Positions 1-7,363 of a DNA stretch of 26,019 bases are shown piece by piece. Both the position numbers and the translations under genes were made by a program. The stretch lies in the NCBI GenBank assembly GCA_020025615.1, contig JAHHRT010000012.1, positions 1 to 26,019 on the forward strand. Reading direction: 5' to 3'. Each line of letters starts with the position of its first letter. Positions within the stretch are counted from its first letter, which is position 1. The stretch is from Oscillospiraceae bacterium. GTDB lineage: Bacteria; Bacillota; Clostridia; Oscillospirales; Oscillospiraceae. Under the pieces are notes generated by a model. It was given only the letters and a program-made list of their open reading frames with translations, searched no databases and had not been told where the DNA came from.

Positions 1-46
1 CTTTTTATATATGACGGGAAATTTGCAGTTTTGTTCTGGCAATACG

Positions 47-74
47 CTGGAAATTATGATATAGTGTATATAAT
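47..74 (+). promoter_or_regulatory. Candidate promoter upstream of lepB
   Basis: A perfect -10 hexamer TATAAT lies at 69-74, with a weak -35 (CTGGAA, 47-52) at 16-nt spacing. An overlapping TATAGT at 60-65 is an alternative -10. Transcription would begin about 90 nt before the lepB start and cross a small GCCG/CGGC inverted repeat near 130-143. lepB may also be read through from a gene left of the window. The -35 is poor, so this is only a candidate. Confidence 0.35.
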
Positions 75-171
75 ATGGCTGCGGTGCTTTTCCCGGGTTC
101 CGGGGCAGACGCAGAATACAGCCAAGAACGCCGGACTTCGGCAACGGAGACGGCAAGATGGGGGCATCGTT

Positions 172-801
172 TTGAAAGAAAATAAGAAGCAACAGGAGAG
201 CTCCGAGAAGGATTCCGAAACCGCTAAGGGGCAGAAGCTGGGCTGGGAAAAAAGTCTGCTTCTCTATCTCCATGATCTCATCTATATGCTGGCAATTGTG
301 CTGGTGGTTTTTTTGCTTTTCTTCCGTGTGGTGGTGGTTTCCGGCTTTTCCATGTACTCCACCCTTACGGATGGGGATTATCTGCTGCTTGTAGGCAACC
401 TCTTCTACCGGGACCCCAAGGTCGGAGATGTGATCGTTGCCAGCAAGGACAGCTTTGACCATGGAGCGCCCATTATCAAGCGGGTCATTGCCACCGAGGG
501 TCAGACCGTGGATATCGACTTTGAGAAAGGCGTTGTCTATGTGGACGGCGAGGCCCTGGAAGAGGACTATACCAACACCCCCACCAATTTGCAGGAGGGC
601 ATGACCTTCCCGCTGGTGGTGGAAGAAAACTGCGTGTTTGCCATGGGAGATAACCGCAACGACAGCAAAGACAGCCGCAGCCCGGAGATCGGTCAGGTGG
701 ACCGCCGTGAGATTCTGGGCAAGGCCGTGCTGCTGATGCTGCCTGGTGCGGATAAGACAACAGATGTACGGGATTATTCCCGGATTGGAGCTGTAAAATG
801 A
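172..801 (+). CDS. lepB: Signal peptidase I
   Basis: Membrane-anchored serine protease (family S26) that removes signal peptides from secreted proteins on the outer face of the cytoplasmic membrane. From the TTG at 172 the protein is 209 aa. It has a charged N-terminus, one transmembrane segment (about 36-58), the catalytic Ser60 in SGFSM, the general-base Lys103 in KRVIATEG and the family box GDNRNDSKDSR at 159-169. The frame is open back to a TTG at 31, but that would add 47 residues unlike the family, so 172 is preferred; the G-rich stretch before it is only a modest ribosome binding site. The usual SMxPTL motif reads SMYSTL here, with Ser replacing Pro. The stop overlaps the rbgA start as ATGA, which implies translational coupling. 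The lepB-rbgA-rnhB order is common in Firmicutes. Confidence 0.95.
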   Translation: MKENKKQQESSEKDSETAKGQKLGWEKSLLLYLHDLIYMLAIVLVVFLLFFRVVVVSGFSMYSTLTDGDYLLLVGNLFYRDPKVGDVIVASKDSFDHGAPIIKRVIATEGQTVDIDFEKGVVYVDGEALEEDYTNTPTNLQEGMTFPLVVEENCVFAMGDNRNDSKDSRSPEIGQVDRREILGKAVLLMLPGADKTTDVRDYSRIGAVK

Positions 802-1670
802 ACGAAATTGAAAAAATGAACATCCAGTGGTATCCCGGTCACATGACCAAGACCCGCCGCCAGATCGAAGCGGATCTCAAGCAGGTGGATGCCGTCTGTG
901 AAATCGTAGATGCCAGAATCCCGGTTTCCAGCCGGAACCCGGATATTGACGCCATCTGCGGCAACAAGCCCCGGATCATTGTGCTGAACCGTATGGACCT
1001 GGCAGACCCCGCTGCCACCAAGAAGTGGATTGCCTACTTTAAGAATAAGGGAATGTCGGTGCTGGCTACCGACTGTAAATCCAGAAAGGGCATTTCCGGC
1101 TTTACCCCGGCAGCAAGAGCAGCCTGTGCGGAAAAGCTTCAGCGGGATGCCGCCCGTGGCATGAATCGGCCTCTGCGGGTGATGATTGTGGGAATCCCCA
1201 ACGTGGGCAAATCCACCCTCATCAACCAGATTTCCGGCAGAAAGGGCGCAAAGGCGGAGAACCGCCCCGGCGTCACCCGGGGAAAGCAGTGGGTCACTGT
1301 GGATGCAGGCTTGCAGCTGCTGGATACCGCCGGTATTCTCTGGCCCAAGTTTGAAGATCCCGAAGTGGGTATGATGCTGGCCTACACCGGCGCGGTGAAG
1401 GAAGGCGTCATTGACATTGAGGAGCTGGCCTGCCGGCTGATGGAGCTCCTGCACAAATACTACCCCGAGACCCTTTTGGAGCGGTACAAGGTGGAGGCCC
1501 CGGAGGGGACCCCCGGCTATGAGCTGCTGGAAATGGCGGGACGCAACCGGGGATTCCTGCTGGCCCGGGGTGAGATTCACACCGAGCGGATGGCAAAGGT
1601 ACTGTTAGATGAATTCAGAAGCGGCAAGCTGGGAAAATTCACCCTGGAGCAGCCGGAGGAGGACATATGA
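798..1670 (+). CDS. rbgA: Ribosome biogenesis GTPase RbgA (YlqF)
   Basis: Circularly permuted GTPase needed for late assembly of the 50S ribosomal subunit. The motifs occur in permuted order: G4 NRMD at 64-67, G1 GIPNVGKS at 132-139, G2 Thr160 in PGVT and G3 DTAG at 176-179. The N-terminal WYPGHM signature of the YlqF subfamily is at 11-16. The length, 290 aa, is normal. The ATG at 798 has GGAG at 787-790 with 7-nt spacing. A second ATG at 816 would match the B. subtilis N-terminus but lacks a binding site, so 798 was chosen. The gene overlaps lepB and rnhB by 4 nt on each side (ATGA junctions). Confidence 0.95.
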   Translation: MNEIEKMNIQWYPGHMTKTRRQIEADLKQVDAVCEIVDARIPVSSRNPDIDAICGNKPRIIVLNRMDLADPAATKKWIAYFKNKGMSVLATDCKSRKGISGFTPAARAACAEKLQRDAARGMNRPLRVMIVGIPNVGKSTLINQISGRKGAKAENRPGVTRGKQWVTVDAGLQLLDTAGILWPKFEDPEVGMMLAYTGAVKEGVIDIEELACRLMELLHKYYPETLLERYKVEAPEGTPGYELLEMAGRNRGFLLARGEIHTERMAKVLLDEFRSGKLGKFTLEQPEEDI

Positions 1671-2281
1671 GCGAGCAGACCATGTGGGAAATTGAAGACG
1701 GCTTTTACGAAAAAGGCGTAAAGCTCATCTGCGGTGTGGATGAAGCGGGCAGAGGCCCTCTGGCTGGCCCGGTGTGCGCTGCGGCGGTGATTCTGCCGGC
1801 ACACCTGGAAATTCCCGGCCTTAACGACAGCAAGAAGCTGTCTGACAAGCGCAGACGGGAGCTGTTCCCCCTGATTCAGGAGCAGGCCATTGCCTATGGC
1901 ATCGCCTTTGCTTCGGAGCAGGAAATTGATGAAATCAATATTCTCCAGGCCACCTTCCTGGCAATGCGCCGGGCGCTGGAGGAGCTGGCAGTGCAGCCGG
2001 ATCTGGTGCTTGTGGACGGAAACCGGGAACCCAATGTGGACCTGCCTGTGGAAACCGTGGTCCACGGAGACAGCCTCAGCGCCAATATTGCGGCGGCTTC
2101 TGTCCTGGCTAAGGTCACGAGAGACGACCTGATGGTGAAGCTTGCCGGGGAGTACCCCCAGTACGGCTTTGAAATCCACAAGGGCTACGGCACCAAGGCC
2201 CACTATCAGGCTTTGGAAACTTACGGCCCCTGCGCCATCCATCGTCAGAGCTTCCTCAAGAAGTTCTATGACAAGCACTAA
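1667..2281 (+). CDS. rnhB: Ribonuclease HII
   Basis: Endonuclease that cleaves RNA in RNA-DNA hybrids and starts removal of single ribonucleotides from DNA. The protein is 204 aa. The N-terminal signature GVDEAGRGPLAGP carries Asp25 and Glu26; the other metal ligands are Asp117 (in VDGN) and Asp135 (in HGDSLSAN), so the DEDD active site is complete. A basic C-terminal HKGYGT motif is also present. The start overlaps the rbgA stop as ATGA, and the last 14 nt overlap the yraN reading frame. Confidence 0.96.
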   Translation: MSEQTMWEIEDGFYEKGVKLICGVDEAGRGPLAGPVCAAAVILPAHLEIPGLNDSKKLSDKRRRELFPLIQEQAIAYGIAFASEQEIDEINILQATFLAMRRALEELAVQPDLVLVDGNREPNVDLPVETVVHGDSLSANIAAASVLAKVTRDDLMVKLAGEYPQYGFEIHKGYGTKAHYQALETYGPCAIHRQSFLKKFYDKH

Positions 2282-2633
2282 GCTGTCCGGCGCCTGGGGC
2301 GAGGCCCTGGCGGCGGAATATCTGCGAAAAAAGCGATATAAGCTCCTGGCCTCGGGCTATCGCAGCCGATTCGGAGAAATCGACCTCATTGTGAGCAACC
2401 GAAAATTTCTGGTGTTCGTGGAGGTAAAGCTTCGGAAGTCTGCGAATTTTGCTCAGGCCCGGGAATACGTGGACCGGCACAAGCAGGACAGAATCCGCAC
2501 CACTGCGGCCATTTATCTGTCCCAATATCCCACCCGTTTGCAGCCCCGGTTCGACGTGATTGAAATTTACGCCCCGGAGGGGACGGAAACGGCCCACCCG
2601 GAAATTCACCATTTGGAGGACGCATTTACATGA
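2268..2633 (+). CDS. yraN: UPF0102 family protein YraN, predicted nuclease fold
   Basis: A small protein of 121 aa, the usual size for UPF0102. It has a restriction-endonuclease-like (PD-D/E)xK pattern: Glu12 near the N-terminus, FGEIDL with Glu37 and Asp39, then VEVK with Glu52 and Lys54. The family often sits beside rnhB and is presumed to act in DNA metabolism, but its function is not settled. The reading frame is open further upstream inside rnhB. The ATG at 2268 is chosen because the protein then begins just before the conserved G-x-x-GE-x-A helix. It overlaps the rnhB end by 14 nt and has only a weak binding site (AAGAAG), so coupling to rnhB translation is likely. Its stop overlaps the next start as ATGA. 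Confidence 0.9.
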   Translation: MTSTKLSGAWGEALAAEYLRKKRYKLLASGYRSRFGEIDLIVSNRKFLVFVEVKLRKSANFAQAREYVDRHKQDRIRTTAAIYLSQYPTRLQPRFDVIEIYAPEGTETAHPEIHHLEDAFT

Positions 2634-3595
2634 ATCTGCCTGTATTTGACCTGCATTGTGACACCGCCCTGGCCCTTATGGGAAAGGACATGAACGATGC
2701 GGGAAGCCTGGCTTCCAATTCCTATCATATTGACCTGAATCGGGCGGCAGCCCTTCCCGGCTACTGCCAGTGCTTCGCCTGCTTTACCACGCCCATTATG
2801 GAGCAGACCGACCATATCTCCCCGGTGGTGGTGTTTGAGCGGGAGCTTGCCACGATTCAGCGGGAGCTGGACAAGAACAGCAAACGGATGCAGCTGGTCT
2901 ACACCCCGGAGGAGATTGAAGAAAATCTGGAAAAGAGAATGATGTCTGCCATCCTCACCATTGAGGGCACCGCCGGCTTTGGATACGACCCGGAGCTGCT
3001 GGGAGACCTCTATCAGATTGGCTTCCGCATTTCCACCCTGGGCTGGAATGAAAGCAACCCCCTGACCGGGTCCCATGTGACCGGGGAGGGCCTTTCGGAC
3101 CAGGGCAGAGCCTATGTGAAGGCGGCCCAGGCGCTGGGAATCCTGGTGGACGTGAGCCACATCAGCGACCAGGGCTTCTGGGATATTATGAAGATGACCG
3201 AGGCCCCCGTGATCGCCAGCCATTCCAACAGCCGGGCGGTCTGGGGTGCCAGCCGGAACCTCACCGACGATATGTTCAAGGCCATTGTGGAGACCGGCGG
3301 CGTGGCGGGTCTCAACCAGTGCAGAGATTTTATTGGAGAGAATCCCGATCTGGATACGGTCTGCGACCATGTGCTCCACTTCCTGGAGCTGGACCCCAGC
3401 GGCAAGCACATCGCCCTGGGCGGCGACCTGGACGGCGTGGAGACCATGTCCGATGGATTCGAGGGCATCCAGAGTTATCCCGCCCTGGCCCAGCGGCTGC
3501 TGGAACGGGGTGTGGAGGAAGCCATGCTGATGGACATTTATTGGAACAATGCCATTGGAGTGATGAAACGTGCTGTACGTAACCACCAGAAATAA
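2630..3595 (+). CDS. Membrane dipeptidase, peptidase family M19
   Basis: Zinc dipeptidase of the renal dipeptidase family, which hydrolyses a range of dipeptides including some with a D-residue. The protein is 321 aa with no signal peptide, so it is probably cytoplasmic. The binuclear metal site is complete: His9 and Asp11 in DLHCDT, bridging Glu112 in IEGTAG, His177 in DVSHIS and His198 in ASHSNSR, with Asp266 in GGDLDG. The natural substrate cannot be told from the sequence. It starts on an ATGA overlap with yraN, and its last 26 nt overlap the next gene. The family is not a usual member of the lepB-rnhB cluster, so this looks like a lineage-specific addition. Confidence 0.93.
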   Translation: MNLPVFDLHCDTALALMGKDMNDAGSLASNSYHIDLNRAAALPGYCQCFACFTTPIMEQTDHISPVVVFERELATIQRELDKNSKRMQLVYTPEEIEENLEKRMMSAILTIEGTAGFGYDPELLGDLYQIGFRISTLGWNESNPLTGSHVTGEGLSDQGRAYVKAAQALGILVDVSHISDQGFWDIMKMTEAPVIASHSNSRAVWGASRNLTDDMFKAIVETGGVAGLNQCRDFIGENPDLDTVCDHVLHFLELDPSGKHIALGGDLDGVETMSDGFEGIQSYPALAQRLLERGVEEAMLMDIYWNNAIGVMKRAVRNHQK

Positions 3596-4589
3596 GCAGG
3601 ATGTGTATACCGCCCAGCGGGCGCTGACCCAGCGCCGGGCCCCGGACGGCGGCTTTTTCATCCCGTTCCGGGAGCCTCGGTTTTCCCGGGAGGATATTTT
3701 AGCCCTGGGCAATCAATCCTTTTTGGAAAGCACTGCCCAGATGCTGAACCTGCTCTTCGGAACCAAGCTCACCCCCTGGGATGTGGAATTTTCCGCAGGG
3801 CGGCGTCCGGTGCGGCTGGTGAAAATCGGCCGCCGGGTGCTGGCAGGGGAGCGCTGGCACAACTGCGCCGGTGAGTTCCGGCAGCTGGTCCGGGACCTTA
3901 CCAACCGGATTCGGTCGGAGAAAGGGGAGAGCCTGGGCGCCTGGGCGGAGATCGGCGTGGGCATTGCCACCCTGTTCGGTATGTTTTCCGGGGAGCCGGA
4001 GCTTCTCAGCGGAGATTTGAAAATCGACGTGGCGGCAGCCTCCGGGGACCTATTGAGTGTGGTCAGTGCCTGGTATGCCAGAAACTGGGGCTTGCCCATC
4101 GGCACCATTGTGATTTGCTGCAACGACAACGGCGGCCTTTGGGAGCTGCTTCACAGCGGCAGCCTGCGCACCGACGGCATCAGCCAGAATACCTCCACGC
4201 CGGAGGCCGATGCTGTGCTGCCGGAGGGACTGGAGCTTCTGCTGTGCGCCTGCGGCGGGCAGCGGGAAAGCCTGCGCTTTGTGGAGGCGGCAAGAGTCGG
4301 GGCAAACTACACCCCCAGTGATTGGGTGCTGTCCGTGCTTCGGCAGGGGCTTTCCGTCAGTGTCATTGGGGAAAAACGGGTGGAGCAGACCATTGCCAGC
4401 GTCTATTCCAGCCACCGCTATCTCATGTCTCCCTATACCGCCCTGGGCTATGCGGGCCTTCTGGACCGCCCCACGGGAACAAGCGGCTGGGGACTGATTC
4501 TCGCAGATAAAAGCCCGGCACTGGACGGTGAGACCGTTGCCCGGGCCCTGGGAATCTCCCGGGAGACACTGAAAGAATATCAAGAATAA
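3570..4589 (+). CDS. Threonine synthase-like protein lacking the PLP lysine
   Basis: Protein of 339 aa with patches that resemble threonine synthase (ThrC) in the correct order: an N-terminal segment with STRN/APDGG-like residues (5-31), AAASGDLLSVVSAWYA then NWGLPIG (155-177, like the ThrC GN-F-G-I--GY-A-MGLPI region), QNTSTPEAD (206-214), and a C-terminal YLMSPYTALGYAG (284-296). The catalytic core is missing. The ThrC segment GPTxAFKD with the PLP-binding lysine, and the ATSGDTG phosphate loop, have no counterpart between about 85 and 150, and the protein is about 100-150 aa shorter than ThrC. It is therefore probably a non-catalytic paralogue; its role is unknown. The GTG start has GGAG at 3557-3560 with 9-nt spacing and overlaps the M19 gene by 26 nt. 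The reading frame is intact, so it does not look like a decaying pseudogene. Confidence 0.75.
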   Translation: MLYVTTRNKQDVYTAQRALTQRRAPDGGFFIPFREPRFSREDILALGNQSFLESTAQMLNLLFGTKLTPWDVEFSAGRRPVRLVKIGRRVLAGERWHNCAGEFRQLVRDLTNRIRSEKGESLGAWAEIGVGIATLFGMFSGEPELLSGDLKIDVAAASGDLLSVVSAWYARNWGLPIGTIVICCNDNGGLWELLHSGSLRTDGISQNTSTPEADAVLPEGLELLLCACGGQRESLRFVEAARVGANYTPSDWVLSVLRQGLSVSVIGEKRVEQTIASVYSSHRYLMSPYTALGYAGLLDRPTGTSGWGLILADKSPALDGETVARALGISRETLKEYQE

Positions 4590-4600
4590 GGAGGTGCCGC

Positions 4601-5290
4601 ATGGCACTGTATGCCATTGGAGATCTGCATCTCTGCCTGGGAGCACCCAAGCCCATGGACATCTTCGGCGGTGCCTGGGTGGGCTATATGGATAAGCTCC
4701 GGGAGCGAATCTCGGTGATCGGCCCGGAGGATACCACGGTACTGCTGGGGGATTTGAGCTGGGCGCTGGATTTGGAATCTGCCGCCGCAGACTTCGACTG
4801 GATGAACCGGCATATCCCGGGAAAGAAGATCATCCTCAAGGGAAACCACGACTATTGGTGGAGCACTGCGGCGAAGTTCCAGAAGTTCTGCCTGGAACAC
4901 GGCTTCGAGGATTTCCACCTGCTGAACAACAACTGCTATGAATATGAGGGCTGGGCCCTCTGCGGCACCCGGGGCTGGTTTTTTGAAGAAGACCGCAGCG
5001 GCGCCCACGACGAAAAGGTCTTCAAACGGGAGCTGATTCGCCTGGAAACCTCCCTGAAAGCGGCAGGGGAGAAGCCGAAAATGGTGTTTCTCCACTATCC
5101 GCCCCGGTACAAGGGCTATCTGTGCGGGGAGATCCTGGAGCTGCTTTCCAAGTACCAGGTCCGCCGCTGCTTTTACGGACACCTCCACGGCGGAAGCCAC
5201 AAACTGGCGGTGGAAGGCCCCTGGGACGGGGTGGATTTCCGGCTGGTCGCCGCGGATTACCTGGATTTTCGGCCGTACAAAGTAATTTAA
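4601..5290 (+). CDS. Metallophosphoesterase, calcineurin-like
   Basis: Predicted phosphohydrolase of 229 aa with a complete dinuclear metal centre: Asp8 and His10 in GDLH, Asp51 in GDLSW, Asn82 and His83 in GNHDYWW, His165 in LHYPP, and His194 and His196 in YGHLHG. The GNHDYWW variant and overall size suit the COG1768-type predicted phosphohydrolases rather than MutT-like or purple acid enzymes. The substrate is unknown. No signal peptide or membrane segment is seen. The start has an ideal AAGGAGG at 4588-4594 overlapping the stop of the preceding gene, so it is the last gene of the lepB operon. No clear terminator follows before the tig promoter. Confidence 0.9.
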   Translation: MALYAIGDLHLCLGAPKPMDIFGGAWVGYMDKLRERISVIGPEDTTVLLGDLSWALDLESAAADFDWMNRHIPGKKIILKGNHDYWWSTAAKFQKFCLEHGFEDFHLLNNNCYEYEGWALCGTRGWFFEEDRSGAHDEKVFKRELIRLETSLKAAGEKPKMVFLHYPPRYKGYLCGEILELLSKYQVRRCFYGHLHGGSHKLAVEGPWDGVDFRLVAADYLDFRPYKVI

Positions 5291-5312
5291 CAAAACTTTT
5301 TTTAGAAAACAG

Positions 5313-5341
5313 TGGACATTTGGGATAAAATTTGATAGAAT
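5313..5341 (+). promoter_or_regulatory. Sigma-A-type promoter for tig
   Basis: TGGACA (5313-5318), a 17-nt spacer and TAGAAT (5336-5341) lie about 70 nt before tig in a locally AT-rich gap. The leader then contains a short ATGGC/GCCAT hairpin (5371-5383) and an AGGAGG ribosome binding site at 5396-5401. No CIRCE or CtsR-type operator was recognised here, so heat-shock control of the tig-clpP block is not evident from this stretch. Confidence 0.7.
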
Positions 5342-5410
5342 GAATCGGCTGAACAATACTTATATATAAAATGGCTCCGCCATGCGGGCCAATTTAGGAG
5401 GATTATTTAC

Positions 5411-6706
5411 ATGAATGTCAAGAGCATTGAGAAGAATGGCAATCAGGCTACCATCGTTGTCGAGATCGACAAGGAACTGATGGAGAGCGGCGTTAACAAG
5501 GCTTACATGAAGGCTCGCAAGAGCATCATGATCCCCGGCTTCCGTAAGGGCAAGGCTCCTCGCAAGATGATCGAGTCCCTGTACGGCGCTCATGTCTTCT
5601 ACGAAGACGGCCTGGAAGAGATCTTCCCTGAAATCTATAAGACTGCTGTCCTCGATCAGGACGTCAAGGCCATCGGCCGTCCCAGCCTGACCGATATGGA
5701 TATTAACGACGACAACATCGTCACCATCACCATCACCACCGACCTGTACCCCGAGGTCACCCTGGGCCAGTACAAGGGCCTGGAGGTCGAGAAGGCTGAG
5801 GCTTCCGTTACCGACGAGCAGGTTCAGGCTGAGCTGGACCGCATGGCACAGAACGTTGCTGCTACCGAGACTGTTGAGAGAGCTGCTGAGATGGGCGATA
5901 CCGCTAACATCGACTTCGAGGGCTTCGACAACGGCGTCGCTTTCGACGGCGGCAAGGGCGAGGGCTTCGACCTGAAGCTGGGCAGCCACTCTTTTGTTCC
6001 CGGCTTTGAGGAGCAGATTGTCGGCATGAACGTCGGCGAGGAGAAGGACCTGGACATCACCTTCCCTGAGGATTACCACAAGGACCTGGCTGGCAAGGCT
6101 GTTGTGTTCCACGTAAAGCTCAACAAGCTGTCCGTGACCATCGTGCCCCAGCAGGACGACGAGTTTGCTAAGGACGTTTCCGAGTTCGACACCCTGGATG
6201 AGCTGAAGGCTGACATCCGGGCTAAGGCTCTGGAGAACGCTCAGAAGCAGATTGACAACGCTTTCGAGCAGGCTGCCATTGACAAGGCTGCTGACAACAC
6301 CACTGTTGACATCCCCAACGCACTGGTTGAGCGCGAGCTGGACACCCAGATGGACCGTTTCGCATACCAGCTGCAGATGAGCGGCTACTCCATCGAGCAG
6401 TACGCTAAGATGATGGGCGGCGACATGAACACCATGCGCAATGCTTTCCGTCCCACCGCTGAGAAGCAGGCTAAGATCTCCGTGACCCTGGAGAAGATCG
6501 TTGAGACCGAGAACGTCGAGGTTTCCGAGGACGAGATCAACGCTGAGCTGGAGCAGCTGGCTAAGGAGTACTCCCTGGAGCTGGACAAGGTCAAGTCCAT
6601 GGTCCCCACCGAGGAGATCACCGAGAACCTGAAGGTCCGCAAGGCTGTTAAGATCATCGTTGACAGCGCTGTTGCAGTGGCTCCCAAGGAGAAGACCGAG
6701 GAATAA
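5411..6706 (+). CDS. tig: Trigger factor, ribosome-associated chaperone
   Basis: Chaperone that binds at the ribosomal exit tunnel and shields nascent chains; it also has peptidyl-prolyl isomerase activity. The protein is 431 aa. It contains the ribosome-docking loop GFRKGKAP at 43-50, an FKBP-type isomerase domain at about 160-242 (from GDTANIDFEGF to HVKLNKL) and a helical C-terminal chaperone domain. AGGAGG at 5396-5401 supports the ATG at 5411. Codon choice differs visibly from its neighbours: alanine is very often GCT and lysine almost always AAG, as expected of a very highly expressed gene. It is followed after 53 nt by clpP. Confidence 0.97.
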   Translation: MNVKSIEKNGNQATIVVEIDKELMESGVNKAYMKARKSIMIPGFRKGKAPRKMIESLYGAHVFYEDGLEEIFPEIYKTAVLDQDVKAIGRPSLTDMDINDDNIVTITITTDLYPEVTLGQYKGLEVEKAEASVTDEQVQAELDRMAQNVAATETVERAAEMGDTANIDFEGFDNGVAFDGGKGEGFDLKLGSHSFVPGFEEQIVGMNVGEEKDLDITFPEDYHKDLAGKAVVFHVKLNKLSVTIVPQQDDEFAKDVSEFDTLDELKADIRAKALENAQKQIDNAFEQAAIDKAADNTTVDIPNALVERELDTQMDRFAYQLQMSGYSIEQYAKMMGGDMNTMRNAFRPTAEKQAKISVTLEKIVETENVEVSEDEINAELEQLAKEYSLELDKVKSMVPTEEITENLKVRKAVKIIVDSAVAVAPKEKTEE

Positions 6707-6759
6707 GCAGCCCCCACAATGGTTAGAATGTTTCAAACACCCTGAAAGGAGACATCACC

Positions 6760-7341
6760 ATGAGTTTAGTTCCCTATGTTGTTGAGCAGACCAGCCGCGG
6801 TGAACGCAGCTACGATATTTTCTCCCGTCTTCTCAACGACCGTATCATCTTCCTGTCCGAGGAAGTAAACGACACCACCGCATCCCTGGTGGTTGCACAG
6901 CTTCTCTACCTGGAGGCCCAGGACCCGGATAAGGATATTCAGTTCTATATCAACAGCCCCGGCGGTTCTGTCACTGCTGGAATGGCCATCTACGACACCA
7001 TGCAGTACATCAAGTGCGATGTGGCTACTATCTGTGTCGGCATGGCTGCTTCCATGGGTGCATTCCTGCTGGCAGCTGGCACCAAGGGCAAGCGTATGGC
7101 TCTGCCCAACTCCGAGATCATGATCCATCAGCCCTCTGCCGGCACCCAGGGTCAGATCACGGACATGGCGATCCACCTGAAACGGCTGGAAACCATCAAG
7201 ACCCGCATGAACCGCATCCTTGCCGAAAACACTGGCAAGCCCATTGAGGAAGTCACCGCCGCTTGCGAGCGTGACAACTTCATGAGCGCAGAAGAGGCAA
7301 AGGCTTTCGGCCTCATCGACCGGGTCCTCGAGCACCACTAA
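6760..7341 (+). CDS. clpP: ATP-dependent Clp protease proteolytic subunit
   Basis: Serine peptidase that forms the barrel-shaped degradation chamber used with ClpX and other Clp ATPases. The protein is 193 aa with a complete catalytic triad: Ser98 in MAASMGA, His123 in MIHQPSAG and Asp172 in ERDNFMSAEEA. The start MSLVPYVVEQT matches processed and unprocessed ClpP N-termini, and GAAAGGAGA ends about 9 nt before the ATG. It lies between tig and clpX in the conserved order, so co-transcription is likely. Confidence 0.98.
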   Translation: MSLVPYVVEQTSRGERSYDIFSRLLNDRIIFLSEEVNDTTASLVVAQLLYLEAQDPDKDIQFYINSPGGSVTAGMAIYDTMQYIKCDVATICVGMAASMGAFLLAAGTKGKRMALPNSEIMIHQPSAGTQGQITDMAIHLKRLETIKTRMNRILAENTGKPIEEVTAACERDNFMSAEEAKAFGLIDRVLEHH

Positions 7342-7363
7342 TTAGAAAGGCGGTACCAGGTTC

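Noticed and set aside
31..171. N-terminal extension of LepB from a TTG at 31
   Set aside because: It would start upstream of the candidate -10 element and adds an Arg-rich stretch not found in signal peptidases.
5291..5410. Heat-shock operators (CIRCE or CtsR) before tig
   Set aside because: Neither the CIRCE inverted repeat nor a CtsR heptad repeat was found here or in the tig-clpP, clpP-clpX and clpX-lon gaps.
5360..6736. Long antisense open frame (458 aa) opposite tig
   Set aside because: It is the mirror of a certain gene with strong codon bias, is dominated by Leu, Val, Gly and His, and has no family motifs. The same reasoning removes the 499-aa frame opposite lon (9509-11008) and the long frames opposite clpX, the ABC-F gene and the phoR gene.
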